Source: CBDAPI01 sp965248635 (GTDB lineage: Bacteria; Acidobacteriota; UBA6911; RPQK01; CBDAPI01). From it: DNA of 64,000 nt. Positions 1 through 8,815 of the stretch are shown here, one piece after another. The translations under genes and the position numbers were made by a program. The notes below the pieces were generated by a model. The model ran no database searches. It saw only the letters and a list, made by a program, of their open reading frames with translations, and was not told the DNA's origin. Positions within the stretch are counted from its first letter, which is position 1. The number at the start of each line of letters is the position of its first letter. Location: NCBI GenBank assembly GCA_965248635.1, contig OZ252114.1:248001-312000 (forward strand), read 5' to 3'.

Positions 1-1395
1 AACGGCGGATTCATCCAGCGGATCGACGACACGGTTCTCGACCCCTTGCATGCCCGCTGCTTTGTCTTCAAATCCGGGCATGAAACCATTGCGATCGCCG
101 TGGTCGATTCCTGCATGATTCCGAGAGAAATTTGTAATCAAGCCAAAGATTTCGCCAGTGAACAAACCGGTATCCCCGCTAATCGAATTTTAATCGCTTC
201 CACTCACACCCACAGTGCTCCGAGTGTCATGAACCTTTGCCTTGGTACCAGCAGCGATCCCCATTACGAGGTCTTCCTGCCTCCAAAAATCGCCGAGGGT
301 ATCGCCCTCGCCCAGGGGAATCTTGAACCGGCCCGGATTGGTTGGACGGTCGTAGATGCACCGGATCACACCCACTGTCGGCGCTGGCTGAAGCATCCGG
401 ACAAATATGCCGACGATCCGTTTGGAGAGAAAACGGTCCGTGCCATGATGCATCCCGACTATCAGAATCCGGACTACCTTGGCGAAGCCGGTCCTATCGA
501 TTCCGGCCTTTCTCTGCTCAGCATCCAGTCGGCAGATGGAAACCGACCCATCGGTTTGCTGGCCAACTACTCGATGCACTACTTCGGAGCCAGCGGCGGT
601 TTTTCCGCCGACTACTATGGCCGGTTTTGCGAGCTCATGGAAAAAAGAATAGCACTCTCGGATTCCGGAAAGCCGCCCTTCGTGGCCGCGATGTCGCAGG
701 GCACATCCGGTGATCTTCACTGGATGGATTATTCACAACCCAAAAAAGAGAACTACGGAATCGAACAGTATACCGGCGAACTGGCCGACATTGCCTTCGA
801 CGCCTACCGGAAAATCGATTACAGAAAGAACCAGTCCAATCTGGCGATGGCCGAAACCACCATCACTCTCAATCGTCGACTCGCAGGCGAGAAACGCCTC
901 GCCTGGGCAGCCGACCTGAATGCCAAACGCGGAGACCGCCGTACCAAGGATCGCCCGGAAGTTTATGCCGAGCAGGTCTCTTGGTTAGTGAACCACCCCA
1001 CAGAGGATCTCATTCTACAGGCGATTCGCATTGGTGACCTCGCCATCACCGCAATGCCGAACGAGGTCTATGGGATCACCGGACTGAAACTCAAAGCCCA
1101 GAGTCCTTTTGAAACGACTTTCAACATGGAACTTGCCAACGGTGCAGCCGGGTACATACCTCCTCCCGAGCAGCACTACCTTGGTGGCTATACGACTTGG
1201 CCCGCCCGCACCGCTGGCCTGGAGCCTGATGCCGAACCCATAATCGTCGACACCCTACTCGGATTACTGGAAAAACTCTCGGGCCAGAAACGCAACGCGC
1301 TTACCACTGATTTTTACAACCATCAGCAGCGCGAGGCTATCCGGAAAGCCAAGGTCGAAGACAACAATCGCGCCAACCGGGGACTGGAGCGTTGA
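1..1395 (+). CDS. Neutral/alkaline ceramidase-like protein, 5' end outside the window
   Basis: The reading frame is open from base 1 (N-G-G-F-I-Q-R...), so the gene starts left of the window; a TTG at 46 is only an internal codon. At least 464 residues are visible. The protein resembles the 'neutral/alkaline non-lysosomal ceramidase, N-terminal domain' family that is common in Acidobacteria and Planctomycetes, where the substrate is usually unproven. A histidine motif, ASTHTHSAP, matches the zinc-binding H-x-H of ceramidases. A later SQGTSGD stretch matches the nucleophile region, but the S-P-N that follows in true ceramidases is not seen. Near the end, GYIPPPEQ and LGGYTTWPAR are family landmarks, and both recur in the fragment at 21531. 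The stop codon lies inside a 27-bp tandem repeat. Family assignment is fairly sure; substrate is unknown. Confidence 0.75.
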   Translation, partial: NGGFIQRIDDTVLDPLHARCFVFKSGHETIAIAVVDSCMIPREICNQAKDFASEQTGIPANRILIASTHTHSAPSVMNLCLGTSSDPHYEVFLPPKIAEGIALAQGNLEPARIGWTVVDAPDHTHCRRWLKHPDKYADDPFGEKTVRAMMHPDYQNPDYLGEAGPIDSGLSLLSIQSADGNRPIGLLANYSMHYFGASGGFSADYYGRFCELMEKRIALSDSGKPPFVAAMSQGTSGDLHWMDYSQPKKENYGIEQYTGELADIAFDAYRKIDYRKNQSNLAMAETTITLNRRLAGEKRLAWAADLNAKRGDRRTKDRPEVYAEQVSWLVNHPTEDLILQAIRIGDLAITAMPNEVYGITGLKLKAQSPFETTFNMELANGAAGYIPPPEQHYLGGYTTWPARTAGLEPDAEPIIVDTLLGLLEKLSGQKRNALTTDFYNHQQREAIRKAKVEDNNRANRGLER

Positions 1396-1445
1396 AATTC
1401 GGTTTGTTCACCTACAGGTTGAAATTCGGTTTGTTCACCTACAGG
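1392..1445. repeat. 27-bp perfect tandem direct repeat overlapping a stop codon
   Basis: Two identical 27-bp units lie head to tail at 1392-1418 and 1419-1445. Each begins TTGAAATTCGG and ends CACCTACAGG. The first unit contains the TGA (1393-1395) of the ceramidase-like gene. The unit is a multiple of three, so either copy could serve as the 3' end. It may be a slippage duplication or the edge of an excised element; no element is visible beside it. Confidence 0.85.
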
Positions 1446-1554
1446 AGGCAAGTCGGCGATATGGGTCCAGTCGAGGAATTTGGCCTGTGCAATACCACAT
1501 GGCTGAAGAAGAATGAGGAGCGGGAGGAGGACGATTCCTATGGTAGTACTAGGG

Positions 1555-3234
1555 TCATTTACTTTGGGGAAGCGACAGGATTTGGCCGTCTCCGAGAATA
1601 GTTCGTTTCAGTTTGTCATAGTCAACGTCTTGTATGTTGACGAGTTCATCTAATGCATGGCAAGCCGCTGTAGCTGCTGATTGTGAAAGCATCATAAAGG
1701 TCGGTTCCATGCGTATGGATCCAAAGGCCACGTGACTAGCCGAGACAGCGAATGTCACTAAAAGGTTGGTGCATTCGTTGGCCTTGGGCACAATGGCGCC
1801 GTACCCGATATAGTAGGGTCTCACTCTCACACTGGCCGGACTTTTGCCTTCACGAAATACCATATCCTTGTAGGCAATTCTTTGGATCTCGTGAATATCG
1901 ATACCGTAAGAGGCCATGGCTACGGGTTTGTCTGCGACCAGTTTACCGGTGCAATGATTTTCGTTCATTACCAGATCCGACACCATACGACGCGCTTCCC
2001 TGACGTACATTTGATAGGGCCAGCCTCCATTATCGACAAATTCGTCTTGGCATAAACCGAACTGCCGAACCTGATGTTGTAGTTTTTTTGGCACTACAGG
2101 GTCGTTCGCCAGGAAATACCATAGGCCCAAGTGATAACCCCTTTGGTAATTGTACTGCTCCTGTCTTTTTTGCCAATCGGCCTCGGGCCACTCCCAACTT
2201 AATCCGGGAATGTTTGAACCGAAGGTAGCGGTATTGAAATCCCATTTGTCGTTCACTAAAGGATCCAGTTTAGTAAACCAGCGTATATCCATGTCGTCAC
2301 CTTGTTGTACGCAGGCCTGTATGAATCTACGCTGGATTTCGTAGTTCCAGGGATCATAGTTGTCCGGTTTTGATATGGGGATTCGATTATTCGGATTGTC
2401 CGTCATACACAAACGAAAGCAATAAGACTGTACGCCCGGGGCCTCCTCTCCGTTTTGTTCTCCATGATAAGGCTTTATCGTCGAAAGGAGGCCACTCGTA
2501 TTGTCGGTTGGATCTACGTAAGGAGAGATAGGAATGTCACGGTCCCAGATCCCTTTTCGATCGGATCGCCGTCCGTTCTCGCCTGGAACTCCCCAATATA
2601 GGGAAGGCACGTACTTCTTTAAACTGAAACCATTCCCGGTCTCCCCATACTTCGAATTGGCCTCACGCGTCATGGTATAGCTAACATCAGCGCGAGCCAT
2701 GAGATCACCTTCATAAGTGGCATCGATGAAGACTTTGGCTTTGTAGGTGGATCCATCGAGCATTGTGATTGATCGTATTTGTGTACCTTCTTTTTGAGCT
2801 GAAATAATCTTCTTATCGTAGTGCAGATCGATATCGCTGTCCGCGATATATTCCAGAAACAGTTTCTCCGCACCGCTTGGTTCGATGACGAAATCTCCAC
2901 CCGTGTGGGCAAAGAAGTTTTCGAACTTCAGTTCCTTACCATAACGTGCCGCCAGTTTGGCGAAATACTCGCGGGTAATGCCTCCGATGGTTGCCGGATT
3001 GCCCACATCGAGCGCACTCAAGCCACTGGCTGTCATCCCCCCCACATGTTCAAAGGGTTCGAGCAGCACCACAAGTTTACCCATGCGATCTGCCTGTAAC
3101 GCAGCTACGACCCCTCCGGAGGTGGCTCCGTAGATACAGAGGTCATACTCCTTGGCTCGAATGGAAGAGGCTCCAATCCATAAACACAGAATAGGAAATA
3201 GGCTAAGCCGACAGCGCGGGCCACGGCGAAACAT
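1555..3234 (-). CDS. Secreted FAD-dependent oxidoreductase (FAD_oxidored family)
   Basis: About 559 residues when started at the ATG at 3234, which gives a signal peptide (FRRGPRCR, then a hydrophobic core ending near IRAKEYD). An upstream in-frame ATG at 3333 would add 33 unlikely residues. Mature residues begin with a dinucleotide-binding segment, DLCIYGATSGG, followed by an acidic end of the second strand (LLEPFEHVGGM). This is the signature of the family often annotated as xanthan-lyase-related or FAD-dependent oxidoreductase (PF12831). Members are usually exported and found with polysaccharide- or sulfate-ester-degrading genes, as here; their substrate is generally unknown. The frame is intact, and the gene is convergent with the ceramidase-like gene. 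Confidence 0.8.
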   Translation of the reverse strand: MFRRGPRCRLSLFPILCLWIGASSIRAKEYDLCIYGATSGGVVAALQADRMGKLVVLLEPFEHVGGMTASGLSALDVGNPATIGGITREYFAKLAARYGKELKFENFFAHTGGDFVIEPSGAEKLFLEYIADSDIDLHYDKKIISAQKEGTQIRSITMLDGSTYKAKVFIDATYEGDLMARADVSYTMTREANSKYGETGNGFSLKKYVPSLYWGVPGENGRRSDRKGIWDRDIPISPYVDPTDNTSGLLSTIKPYHGEQNGEEAPGVQSYCFRLCMTDNPNNRIPISKPDNYDPWNYEIQRRFIQACVQQGDDMDIRWFTKLDPLVNDKWDFNTATFGSNIPGLSWEWPEADWQKRQEQYNYQRGYHLGLWYFLANDPVVPKKLQHQVRQFGLCQDEFVDNGGWPYQMYVREARRMVSDLVMNENHCTGKLVADKPVAMASYGIDIHEIQRIAYKDMVFREGKSPASVRVRPYYIGYGAIVPKANECTNLLVTFAVSASHVAFGSIRMEPTFMMLSQSAATAACHALDELVNIQDVDYDKLKRTILGDGQILSLPQSK

Positions 3235-3334
3235 TGCAAATAGGGGGCATCGTTGGGCCGCCGTGTATAGTTGAAGAGCGGCATCGCCTGAGGCTATGGA
3301 CCTACCTATTGTCGATTGGCCAGCGAATTGCATT

Positions 3335-3668
3335 AATTAACTCCCTGAACGACCTGTCCGGATTTTTTGTTTGTGAAGGTCCCGGTATCGGGTCAAAGAC
3401 AAACGCCGATTTCGAAGGCAGGTTGGGGGCGTAGGTCCGTGGAAGGTTCTTAGCCAGCTTGTCTTTGATTTTCCGGTACGCGGAATCTCTGGCCAGATTG
3501 TCCCCTTTGATTCGCCGTCGCAGTCCCGGACCCCGTGCGGTCGCGGGTTACCTAGTCGGACACCTTAGCGGTCACTATTGGTAGTGAATAATTGAAATAA
3601 TTGAAACTATTGACAACTTTCTGAGGTCCATAATCCTTTCCGCTTCCGACTATTATCTCCTAAGTGGG
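3335..3668. other. Intergenic region with a coding-like minus-strand stretch
   Basis: No complete gene is supported. On the minus strand an open stretch (about 3300-3550) reads like protein (AYRKIKDKLAKNLPR and, later, FVFDPIPGPSQ). It has no recognisable start or family and runs into the signal-peptide gene at 3234. It could be a remnant of an older gene. The plus strand from 3585 to 3660 is AT-richer and contains TTGACA at 3610-3615, a possible -35 box for the toxin-antitoxin pair, but no well-spaced -10 box was found. Confidence 0.3.
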
Positions 3669-3682
3669 TTGAGCCCATGCGA

Positions 3683-3703
3683 CGTACATGTCATACTTGT
3701 ACG
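3683..3703. promoter_or_regulatory. Inverted repeat upstream of antitoxin, possible autoregulatory operator
   Basis: A 6-bp inverted repeat (CGTACA, 9-nt spacer, TGTACG) ends 13 bases before the antitoxin start. Ribbon-helix-helix antitoxins usually repress their own promoter by binding such palindromes. Position and symmetry fit; binding is inferred. Confidence 0.35.
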
Positions 3704-3716
3704 ACGACGAAGAGGA

Positions 3717-3929
3717 ATGCTGTCAGTGAGACTGGACCCGAAGATTGAGAAGCGCCTGAAGGCCCTGGCCGCGAAGACGGGCCGAACCAAGACCTACTAC
3801 GTTCGCGAGGCAATTCTGGAACACCTCGAGGACATGGAAGATCGCTATCTGGCGATCGAGCGACTGGAAAACCCTGCTCGGAGATGGACCCTGGAAGAAG
3901 TGGAGCAGGAGCTTGACCTGGAAGGTTGA
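3717..3929 (+). CDS. RHH-type antitoxin (RelB/ParD-like)
   Basis: A 70-residue protein beginning MLSVRLDPKIEKRLK, the beta-strand/helix start of a ribbon-helix-helix DNA-binding domain. The second helix is TYYVREAILEHLED, and an acidic, Trp-containing tail (RRWTLEEVEQEL) follows, as expected for the toxin-neutralising region. The ATG at 3717 is chosen because it puts the RHH strand at the N-terminus. An AGAGGA lies immediately upstream, and the longer frame from TTG at 3669 adds an unlikely leader. The gene overlaps the toxin by 17 bp. Expected role: bind and neutralise the RelE-like toxin and repress the operon. Confidence 0.8.
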   Translation: MLSVRLDPKIEKRLKALAAKTGRTKTYYVREAILEHLEDMEDRYLAIERLENPARRWTLEEVEQELDLEG

Positions 3930-4179
3930 GTTTGACGAACGCGCGCTGAAAGAGCTTCGGAAACTTGACCCGCCCGTTCAAAACCGAATCCTCCTTTTCC
4001 TCCGGGGGCGTATCGCCACCGCCGAGGACCCGAAACGATTGGGTAAGCCACTGACGAAAGGGCAGCCTGCCTTGTGGCGTTACCGCATTGGACCCTACCG
4101 GCTTATTTGCAGGATTGAGCAAGACCGGCTGGTCGTGTTGGTGCTGGCTGTGGGTCACCGCAGGGAGATCTACCGTTAA
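3913..4179 (+). CDS. RelE/ParE-superfamily toxin
   Basis: An 88-residue protein of the RelE/ParE fold: N-terminal strand WKVEFDERALKELRKL, central LGKPLTKGQPALWRYRIG, and C-terminal strands RLICRIEQDRLVVLVLAVGHRREIY. The GHRREIY tail carries the basic, His and Tyr residues typical of ribosome-dependent mRNA endonucleases of this family. The start is a TTG with an AGGAG just upstream inside the antitoxin gene; the two genes overlap, which couples their translation. Likely a type II toxin-antitoxin pair. ParE-type gyrase poisoning cannot be excluded, but the RxYRLI...GHRxxIY pattern favours RelE. Confidence 0.85.
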   Translation: MTWKVEFDERALKELRKLDPPVQNRILLFLRGRIATAEDPKRLGKPLTKGQPALWRYRIGPYRLICRIEQDRLVVLVLAVGHRREIYR

Positions 4180-4301
4180 ACCAGGCTTCCATTCTTGGAT
4201 TTCCAAGATCGTCAGGTCTCTGTCAAATGAAGGCCCTTACTGATCCTGGGACAGGCCGAGGCCTCTGCTCTTAGAGATGGAATCTTACTCCAACGTGCTT
4301 C

Positions 4302-5624
4302 TCAGGCATAACGCGCATGTTGATGCTGGGGAAGAAAGAAGGCAGGCAGGAGAGTGTCGACTTGCAGAAGGGCATCGCGGCTCAGGACGAGTTCCGCGTC
4401 TCTGGCCAGCAGGAGGCCCTGTTGTCTCAACTCGCCGAACTGATCGGCGAATTCAACTGCGATGTCGACGCCAAACTTCTCCTCAAAGTAAGCGGGTCGG
4501 ATGTGCCCCAGCTTGAACTGCAGGATGAGCTCACGGATCATCAGCTCCTTCCGATTCGGAGAGCATGCCCTGGAGATCGGCAGCTCTCCAGCCTTCACCC
4601 GCGCCAGGTAGTGCTCGATGTTTTGCTCGTTCTGCAAATGCGTCCCGCTGATGTGGCCGAAGGAAGACACTCCGATCGATAGCAGGTCCGCGCCCCTCCA
4701 GAGGGCATCTCGATAGACGAAGGACGTCCTGGTGTCGCGGCGCACCGCTGTGTACGAGCTGACGACGTTGTAGCCGGTCTTCTCCAGTTCTTTGAAGGCA
4801 TAGTCGACCCAGCGGCGCTTGGTTGGCCAGTCAGCCACGGGTGCTGTGAGCTTGTCTTCCTCCTTCATACGCTGGAAAATTGTCGTGTTGAAAGGGATTT
4901 CCATCTGGTAAACCGTGACGCTCTCCGGGTGCATGGTGACCGTCTCCCCGACACAGCGCCGCCAGTTTTCGTCGGTTTCCTCCAGCATGCCTGCAATCAG
5001 GTCGACATTGACCTGCGGGAAACTCTGAGCCTGTATCCATTCCCAGGCCTGGTGGATCTCCCTGGTGCCGTGAGCCCTGCCGTTGATGGCCAGAATGCTC
5101 TCGTCGAAGTTCTCCACACCCAGACTCAGGCGCGTGATGCCTTGCTTGCGCATGACTCCCAGCTTTTTCGCGCTGAGCGTGCCGGGCTCGCATTCCATCG
5201 TGATCTCCTTCGACGCGTGCCACGGCAGTCGTTCCTGGATTTTGGTCACAAAACCACTGAACTGATCGGTCGACAGATAGGAAGGAGTACCCCCGCCAAG
5301 GTAGACGAAGTGCAGCTTCCGTCCGCCGACGAAGTCATGCTGCATATAAATGTCGAGCTCGGCGATTACAGCGTCGAGGTATTCCTGGATTTCCCTGGAC
5401 CTCTTTCCGGTATAGACCTTGAAGTAGCAGAAGTGACAGCGTTTCCGGCAGAAGGGGATGTGCACGTACAGACCCAGCGGGTTGCCGGCCCGGGGCGGTC
5501 TATCCAGAGCCTCCAGTGCTTTAGGCACGAATTCCGGCTTCCAGAAAGAGTAGGGTGGATAATTCGAGATAAAGTAATTGCCGCCCCGGGTCGCTTCCCG
5601 GTGTTTGCCAGTGCTTTCGGCCAT
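4302..5624 (-). CDS. Radical SAM protein of the HemN/HemW (coproporphyrinogen III oxidase-like) family
   Basis: 440 residues. Near residue 55 the sequence GLYVHIPFCRKRCHFC carries the CxxxCxxC motif for a SAM-binding [4Fe-4S] cluster in the HemN-type context. It is followed by VYLGGGTPS, the conserved glycine-rich SAM-binding motif, and later by SLGVENFD and VNVDLIAGM, also HemN-like. Family members include anaerobic coproporphyrinogen dehydrogenase (HemN), the heme chaperone HemW, and many of unknown substrate. The N-terminal extension (NYFISNYPPYSFW) is not that of HemN or HemW, so it is left as a HemN-like radical SAM enzyme. No heme biosynthesis genes are adjacent. The frame is intact. 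Confidence 0.75.
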   Translation of the reverse strand: MAESTGKHREATRGGNYFISNYPPYSFWKPEFVPKALEALDRPPRAGNPLGLYVHIPFCRKRCHFCYFKVYTGKRSREIQEYLDAVIAELDIYMQHDFVGGRKLHFVYLGGGTPSYLSTDQFSGFVTKIQERLPWHASKEITMECEPGTLSAKKLGVMRKQGITRLSLGVENFDESILAINGRAHGTREIHQAWEWIQAQSFPQVNVDLIAGMLEETDENWRRCVGETVTMHPESVTVYQMEIPFNTTIFQRMKEEDKLTAPVADWPTKRRWVDYAFKELEKTGYNVVSSYTAVRRDTRTSFVYRDALWRGADLLSIGVSSFGHISGTHLQNEQNIEHYLARVKAGELPISRACSPNRKELMIRELILQFKLGHIRPAYFEEKFGVDIAVEFADQFGELRQQGLLLARDAELVLSRDALLQVDTLLPAFFLPQHQHARYA

Positions 5625-5706
5625 CGAGGCGTTCCTGGTGCCTTCTCAGTTTCGCGAACCAGCCACGGCGAAGCCCAAACTGGTCACCTTCCGATCAGAA
5701 TTATAC

Positions 5707-5978
5707 CTACAGAGCTTTCCTTAGTGACGGCAACTCGACACCCAAAATCCAGAATGTCGCTGTGGACAGCTCGGAAAACCCGGCAGGCAGGATTGGTAGG
5801 ACTCCTGCTTTTCGCTTGATGTTCGCGTAACCCATCTCCTCGACACCGGCGGTGAGAAACTGCACGTCGATGTATTTTCGATGTGCCTCCCAGGTTCCTT
5901 GTGCGCGAGGTTTGGTTTTATTGTCCTGCGCCAGCGCAAAAACCTGGTCACCCTGGATTGGAATCTTCCCCACCGCTG
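5707..5978 (-). pseudogene. Remnant of a YhcH/YjgK/YiaL-family gene fused behind a sialidase
   Basis: On the minus strand, in a different frame from the sialidase body, IPIQGDQVFALAQ and EAHRKYIDVQFLTAG match the YhcH/YjgK/YiaL (DUF386) family, cupin-like proteins often tied to sialic acid catabolism. Only about 55 residues fit; the usual N-terminal part is replaced by sialidase sequence, and resemblance fades after GYANIKR. This looks like a deletion joining the 3' end of the sialidase gene to the interior of a neighbouring yhcH-like gene. It is not expected to be functional. Confidence 0.6.
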
Positions 5979-7014
5979 GAGAACTCCTCCGGGATGGTGC
6001 CGTCGCCGGTCGACTTTCCTTGCAACAACCAGGACAGGTTGAACCGAGCGACCCGAACGGGAAGTTTCCTTGCATGGACATCGAAGAACAGGTAGATCCA
6101 GCCTTCGCTAGCCGTTCCCGGTCGCCCGGCGATAAGCGATGAGTAACAGAAGGCGCGCCTTCGTGCGCGAGGCGCTTGAGCGGCCAGGTCCTGCCACCGT
6201 CGAAGCTGACCCACACGGTCCCGTGGTGGCGGTTTTCGCCCTTCGTGTTTCCATAGAAGTCACCGGAGTCGCTGTCGCGGCTGGGATTGTCGACGTTGCT
6301 GTAAAGGAGAATATCGCGACCGCGAATGGGCAGGCGCACCAGCCCAGCCTCGCAGCCGTAATCCGTGTTCTGTGGACCATCGGGCAGCGCTTCGCAGATC
6401 GCGAGGTCTGTCCAGGTTGCGCCGCCGTCCTCGCTCCAGGCGGTCCGCCGCCGACGCGCGTTTTCGTTTTTCGGAGCCCAGTGCCTGCGTGAGTTGTAAT
6501 AGATGCGCCCGTCCGACAACTCGGCTACGGTCCCTTCGCCGGTGCCGAGGAGTGGGAAAGGGTCGCTCGTGCGCCAGGTCTTGCCGTGATCCTCGCTGCG
6601 GTAGACGGTCAGCGGAGCGGGCGGATGGTGGTCTTCCACGAAGGCCAGGATGTCACCCGTCGTCTCATCCACCGTGGTCCCACCCCCCGTGAACCCCTCG
6701 GCGATGACGATTTCCTCGCCCCAGCTCTTGCCGCCATCTTCGCTGCGACGAACGCGGACGTTCTTGCCGTCGTTCGCTTCAAAGACGCCCTCTCGCCCGG
6801 GCTGCAGCCAAGTAACCACGACCGTTCCGTCGAGAGCCGCTACGCAATCCGCTTGGCGGCCGTATTCTCTCGAGATAGGCTGCAATTGGAAGTTCGGTTT
6901 ACCCAGAAAGGACTCCAGCCGGCCTTCTAAAGGTCGGTCCGCAGCAACCGCCGTCACGGGCAGCCAGGCAATCGCCAGTGTACCTGCGGTGAGTGAAAGG
7001 GATCGCTTCATCAT
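5975..7014 (-). pseudogene. Secreted BNR-repeat sialidase, frameshifted
   Basis: Start ATG at 7014 with GAGGAGA seven bases upstream. A signal peptide (MKRSLSLTAGTLAIAW...) is followed by a six-bladed propeller protein with four Asp-boxes: SEDGGKSW, SEDHGKTW, SEDGGATW and SFDGGRTW. These mark exo-alpha-sialidase-like enzymes. Near 6149 the frame breaks: one frame ends EGAPS, and the next frame continues CYSSLIAGRPG...GWIYLFFDVH...RFNLSWL, the expected sialidase end. Adding one base (TTCT to TTCCT) would give GAPSCYSSL. The 3' end then meets a YhcH-like remnant around 5975. As written, the protein would lose its last blade and probably its activity. Confidence 0.75.
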
Positions 7015-7181
7015 GGGCTTGTCTCCTCGGTTGAAATCTGGGATGTCCTAGGAGATTCAACCACGGCGGCGCCTAAAGGCAAAAGTGGCTGTTGCTCCGG
7101 CTTATCCAGTACGGCTTTGTGCGCTATCCTGTCTTGCTCGAGGATAGCCGACCCGCAACCATGTGGAAAGGAGAAACATCA

Positions 7182-7283
7182 ATGGCGCGAGTAATTCTTG
7201 CCGGAATTTTGGGTGCCGTCGTCTACTTGGAAAGCGCCCCTTTCGACCTGTTTTTCGTCGCAAGTCGTGTATTTGAAACGTAG
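7182..7283 (+). pseudogene. 5' stub of a small membrane-protein gene
   Basis: A strong ribosome-binding site (AAGGAG) precedes ATG 7182. The first residues MARVILAGILGAVV look like the start of a conserved small membrane protein seen in many bacteria. After about 14 residues the sequence loses that character, and a stop follows at 7281. The most likely reading is a gene start cut off by rearrangement. A genuine 33-residue peptide cannot be ruled out. Confidence 0.35.
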
Positions 7284-7510
7284 TGTGTCATGGTGTGCGT
7301 GTGTCAGGAATGCAAGATTTGATCTTATCGACATCAACTCCCATGGCCGCCGTCTTGAATCCCGCCACCCGCCAACCAGATTGTGAACCCTCCCACATGG
7401 TGATCGCGGCCGACCTTCTGGTCGACTCACGGCACTCCGTATTATCGGCTGCAGAAGCACCCTCATTCGAGCGCTTACTTTCGTCACCGAGTACTAGGGC
7501 AGCCCCGCAC

Positions 7511-8626
7511 CTAGTGCACTGTCAGTAGCATACTGTCGCCCAGCTCGACCGTTGAGGGATACCCCAGATCGCCGGCGACGCCGTCCTCGGAAAGGGTGAT
7601 CGGGTCCGACCAGGACTTTCCGTGATTGTGGCTGACGCGGGCTTGGTTGCCGAACGGCTCGCGGCGGTAGCCGTAGCTCATCAGCAGACGACCGTCCCCA
7701 AGCCGGAGTAAGTGCGACGGCAGTCCCCACACCCCAGTGGAATGCGGTACCGACCAGGACCGCCCCCCGTCGGTCGACTCGCTCTGCAGGGTCTCGCGCT
7801 CGTTGGCCTCATTGTGATTGCGGATGTGCGCGATCAGCCGCCCGTGGGACGTTTCGACCGCATGAAGCTCGTGATACTCGCGCTTGTCGTCGCCGGATCG
7901 AGTCGGGATCTCCGCCAGCCAACGCCAGCTCTGTCCGTCGTCGGTCGACTCACACACGCCGATTCTGCCGGTGCCGTGCCAAAGCTGTTTCCCGGCGTAC
8001 AACACCCTGCCGTCCGAAAGCGAAATAGGACCGTGAGGACTGTTGACCGGACAACGGTAGGGTGCTGACCACGTCGCGCCATTGTCGGTCGAACGGATCA
8101 TCCAGGTGGCGAGGACACGCTCCCGCTGCGGGCCGCTGGTCCGTTCGTGCGCAGCTCGCCAACTTCGCAGCTTTTCTTTCGACCAAGCGCCCTCTTGTGT
8201 CGCCGAGAGCTTCTCGGCCTCCTCGAGCAGGTCCTGGTACGCCAACGACGTGAAGGTGGTCACCAGCAAGGAGCCCCGCGCCGTCTCACACACGCCGGCG
8301 TCGCGATCGTCAATGGCCGTATCCATCAACACCCGGGGCCAATTCCAATGACGGCCCTCATCGGGGGAGCGCATCATCTCCACCCACCCGAAAGGACAGA
8401 CGTGCGCTTCGCGCCCGCCCGAGCACACCAGGAGCAGCTCGCCGGTGCGCCGCCGCGGCACGGTGGGCCAACCGTGGTAGAACTGCGGCCGTTGACTGAT
8501 GACCCCGATGGATTGGATTTGGGCGCGAGACGCAGCCTTGGCTCGTCGCGGAATCCCAAACAAGAGTCCGGCGGCAGTCGAGCTCCCAGCCTGCAAGACT
8601 TTTCGGCGAGTGATGGATCGTGGCAC
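7511..8626 (-). CDS. Tat-exported sialidase-family protein, 3' truncated
   Basis: 371 residues from a GTG at 8626. The N-terminus SITRRKVLQAG is a twin-arginine signal, followed by a hydrophobic segment and IPRRAKAA. Asp-boxes SPDEGRHW, STDNGATW, STDDGQSW, STDGGRSW and SHNHGKSW place it in the sialidase/BNR superfamily; true sialidase activity is not shown. The last residues are GDSMLLTVH, whereas relatives continue for another 20-30 residues after 'LLTV'. The stop thus appears early, probably through rearrangement at about 7512. It lies downstream of the other sialidase gene on the same strand but is not a copy of it. Confidence 0.7.
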   Translation of the reverse strand: MPRSITRRKVLQAGSSTAAGLLFGIPRRAKAASRAQIQSIGVISQRPQFYHGWPTVPRRRTGELLLVCSGGREAHVCPFGWVEMMRSPDEGRHWNWPRVLMDTAIDDRDAGVCETARGSLLVTTFTSLAYQDLLEEAEKLSATQEGAWSKEKLRSWRAAHERTSGPQRERVLATWMIRSTDNGATWSAPYRCPVNSPHGPISLSDGRVLYAGKQLWHGTGRIGVCESTDDGQSWRWLAEIPTRSGDDKREYHELHAVETSHGRLIAHIRNHNEANERETLQSESTDGGRSWSVPHSTGVWGLPSHLLRLGDGRLLMSYGYRREPFGNQARVSHNHGKSWSDPITLSEDGVAGDLGYPSTVELGDSMLLTVH

Positions 8627-8815
8627 GGTAAAACGCCTTCACACAGAAAACGTCCCGCCTACCTCGAGGTTTCGAAGAGCGGCTTGGATACTTGCGCTCT
8701 CCGTTCGCCTTCTCGTTACCCGATATGGCCGTCCGTTGCCCAGCCATCAGCTATCATTAGAGCAGCGCCCCGATGTACAACAGGAAGGGCGGTTTCTTTC
8801 GTTTGAGAGCATATC

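Noticed and set aside
4190..4220. Small hairpin after the toxin gene (TCTTGG ... CCAAGA)
   Set aside because: Six-pair stem without a T-run.
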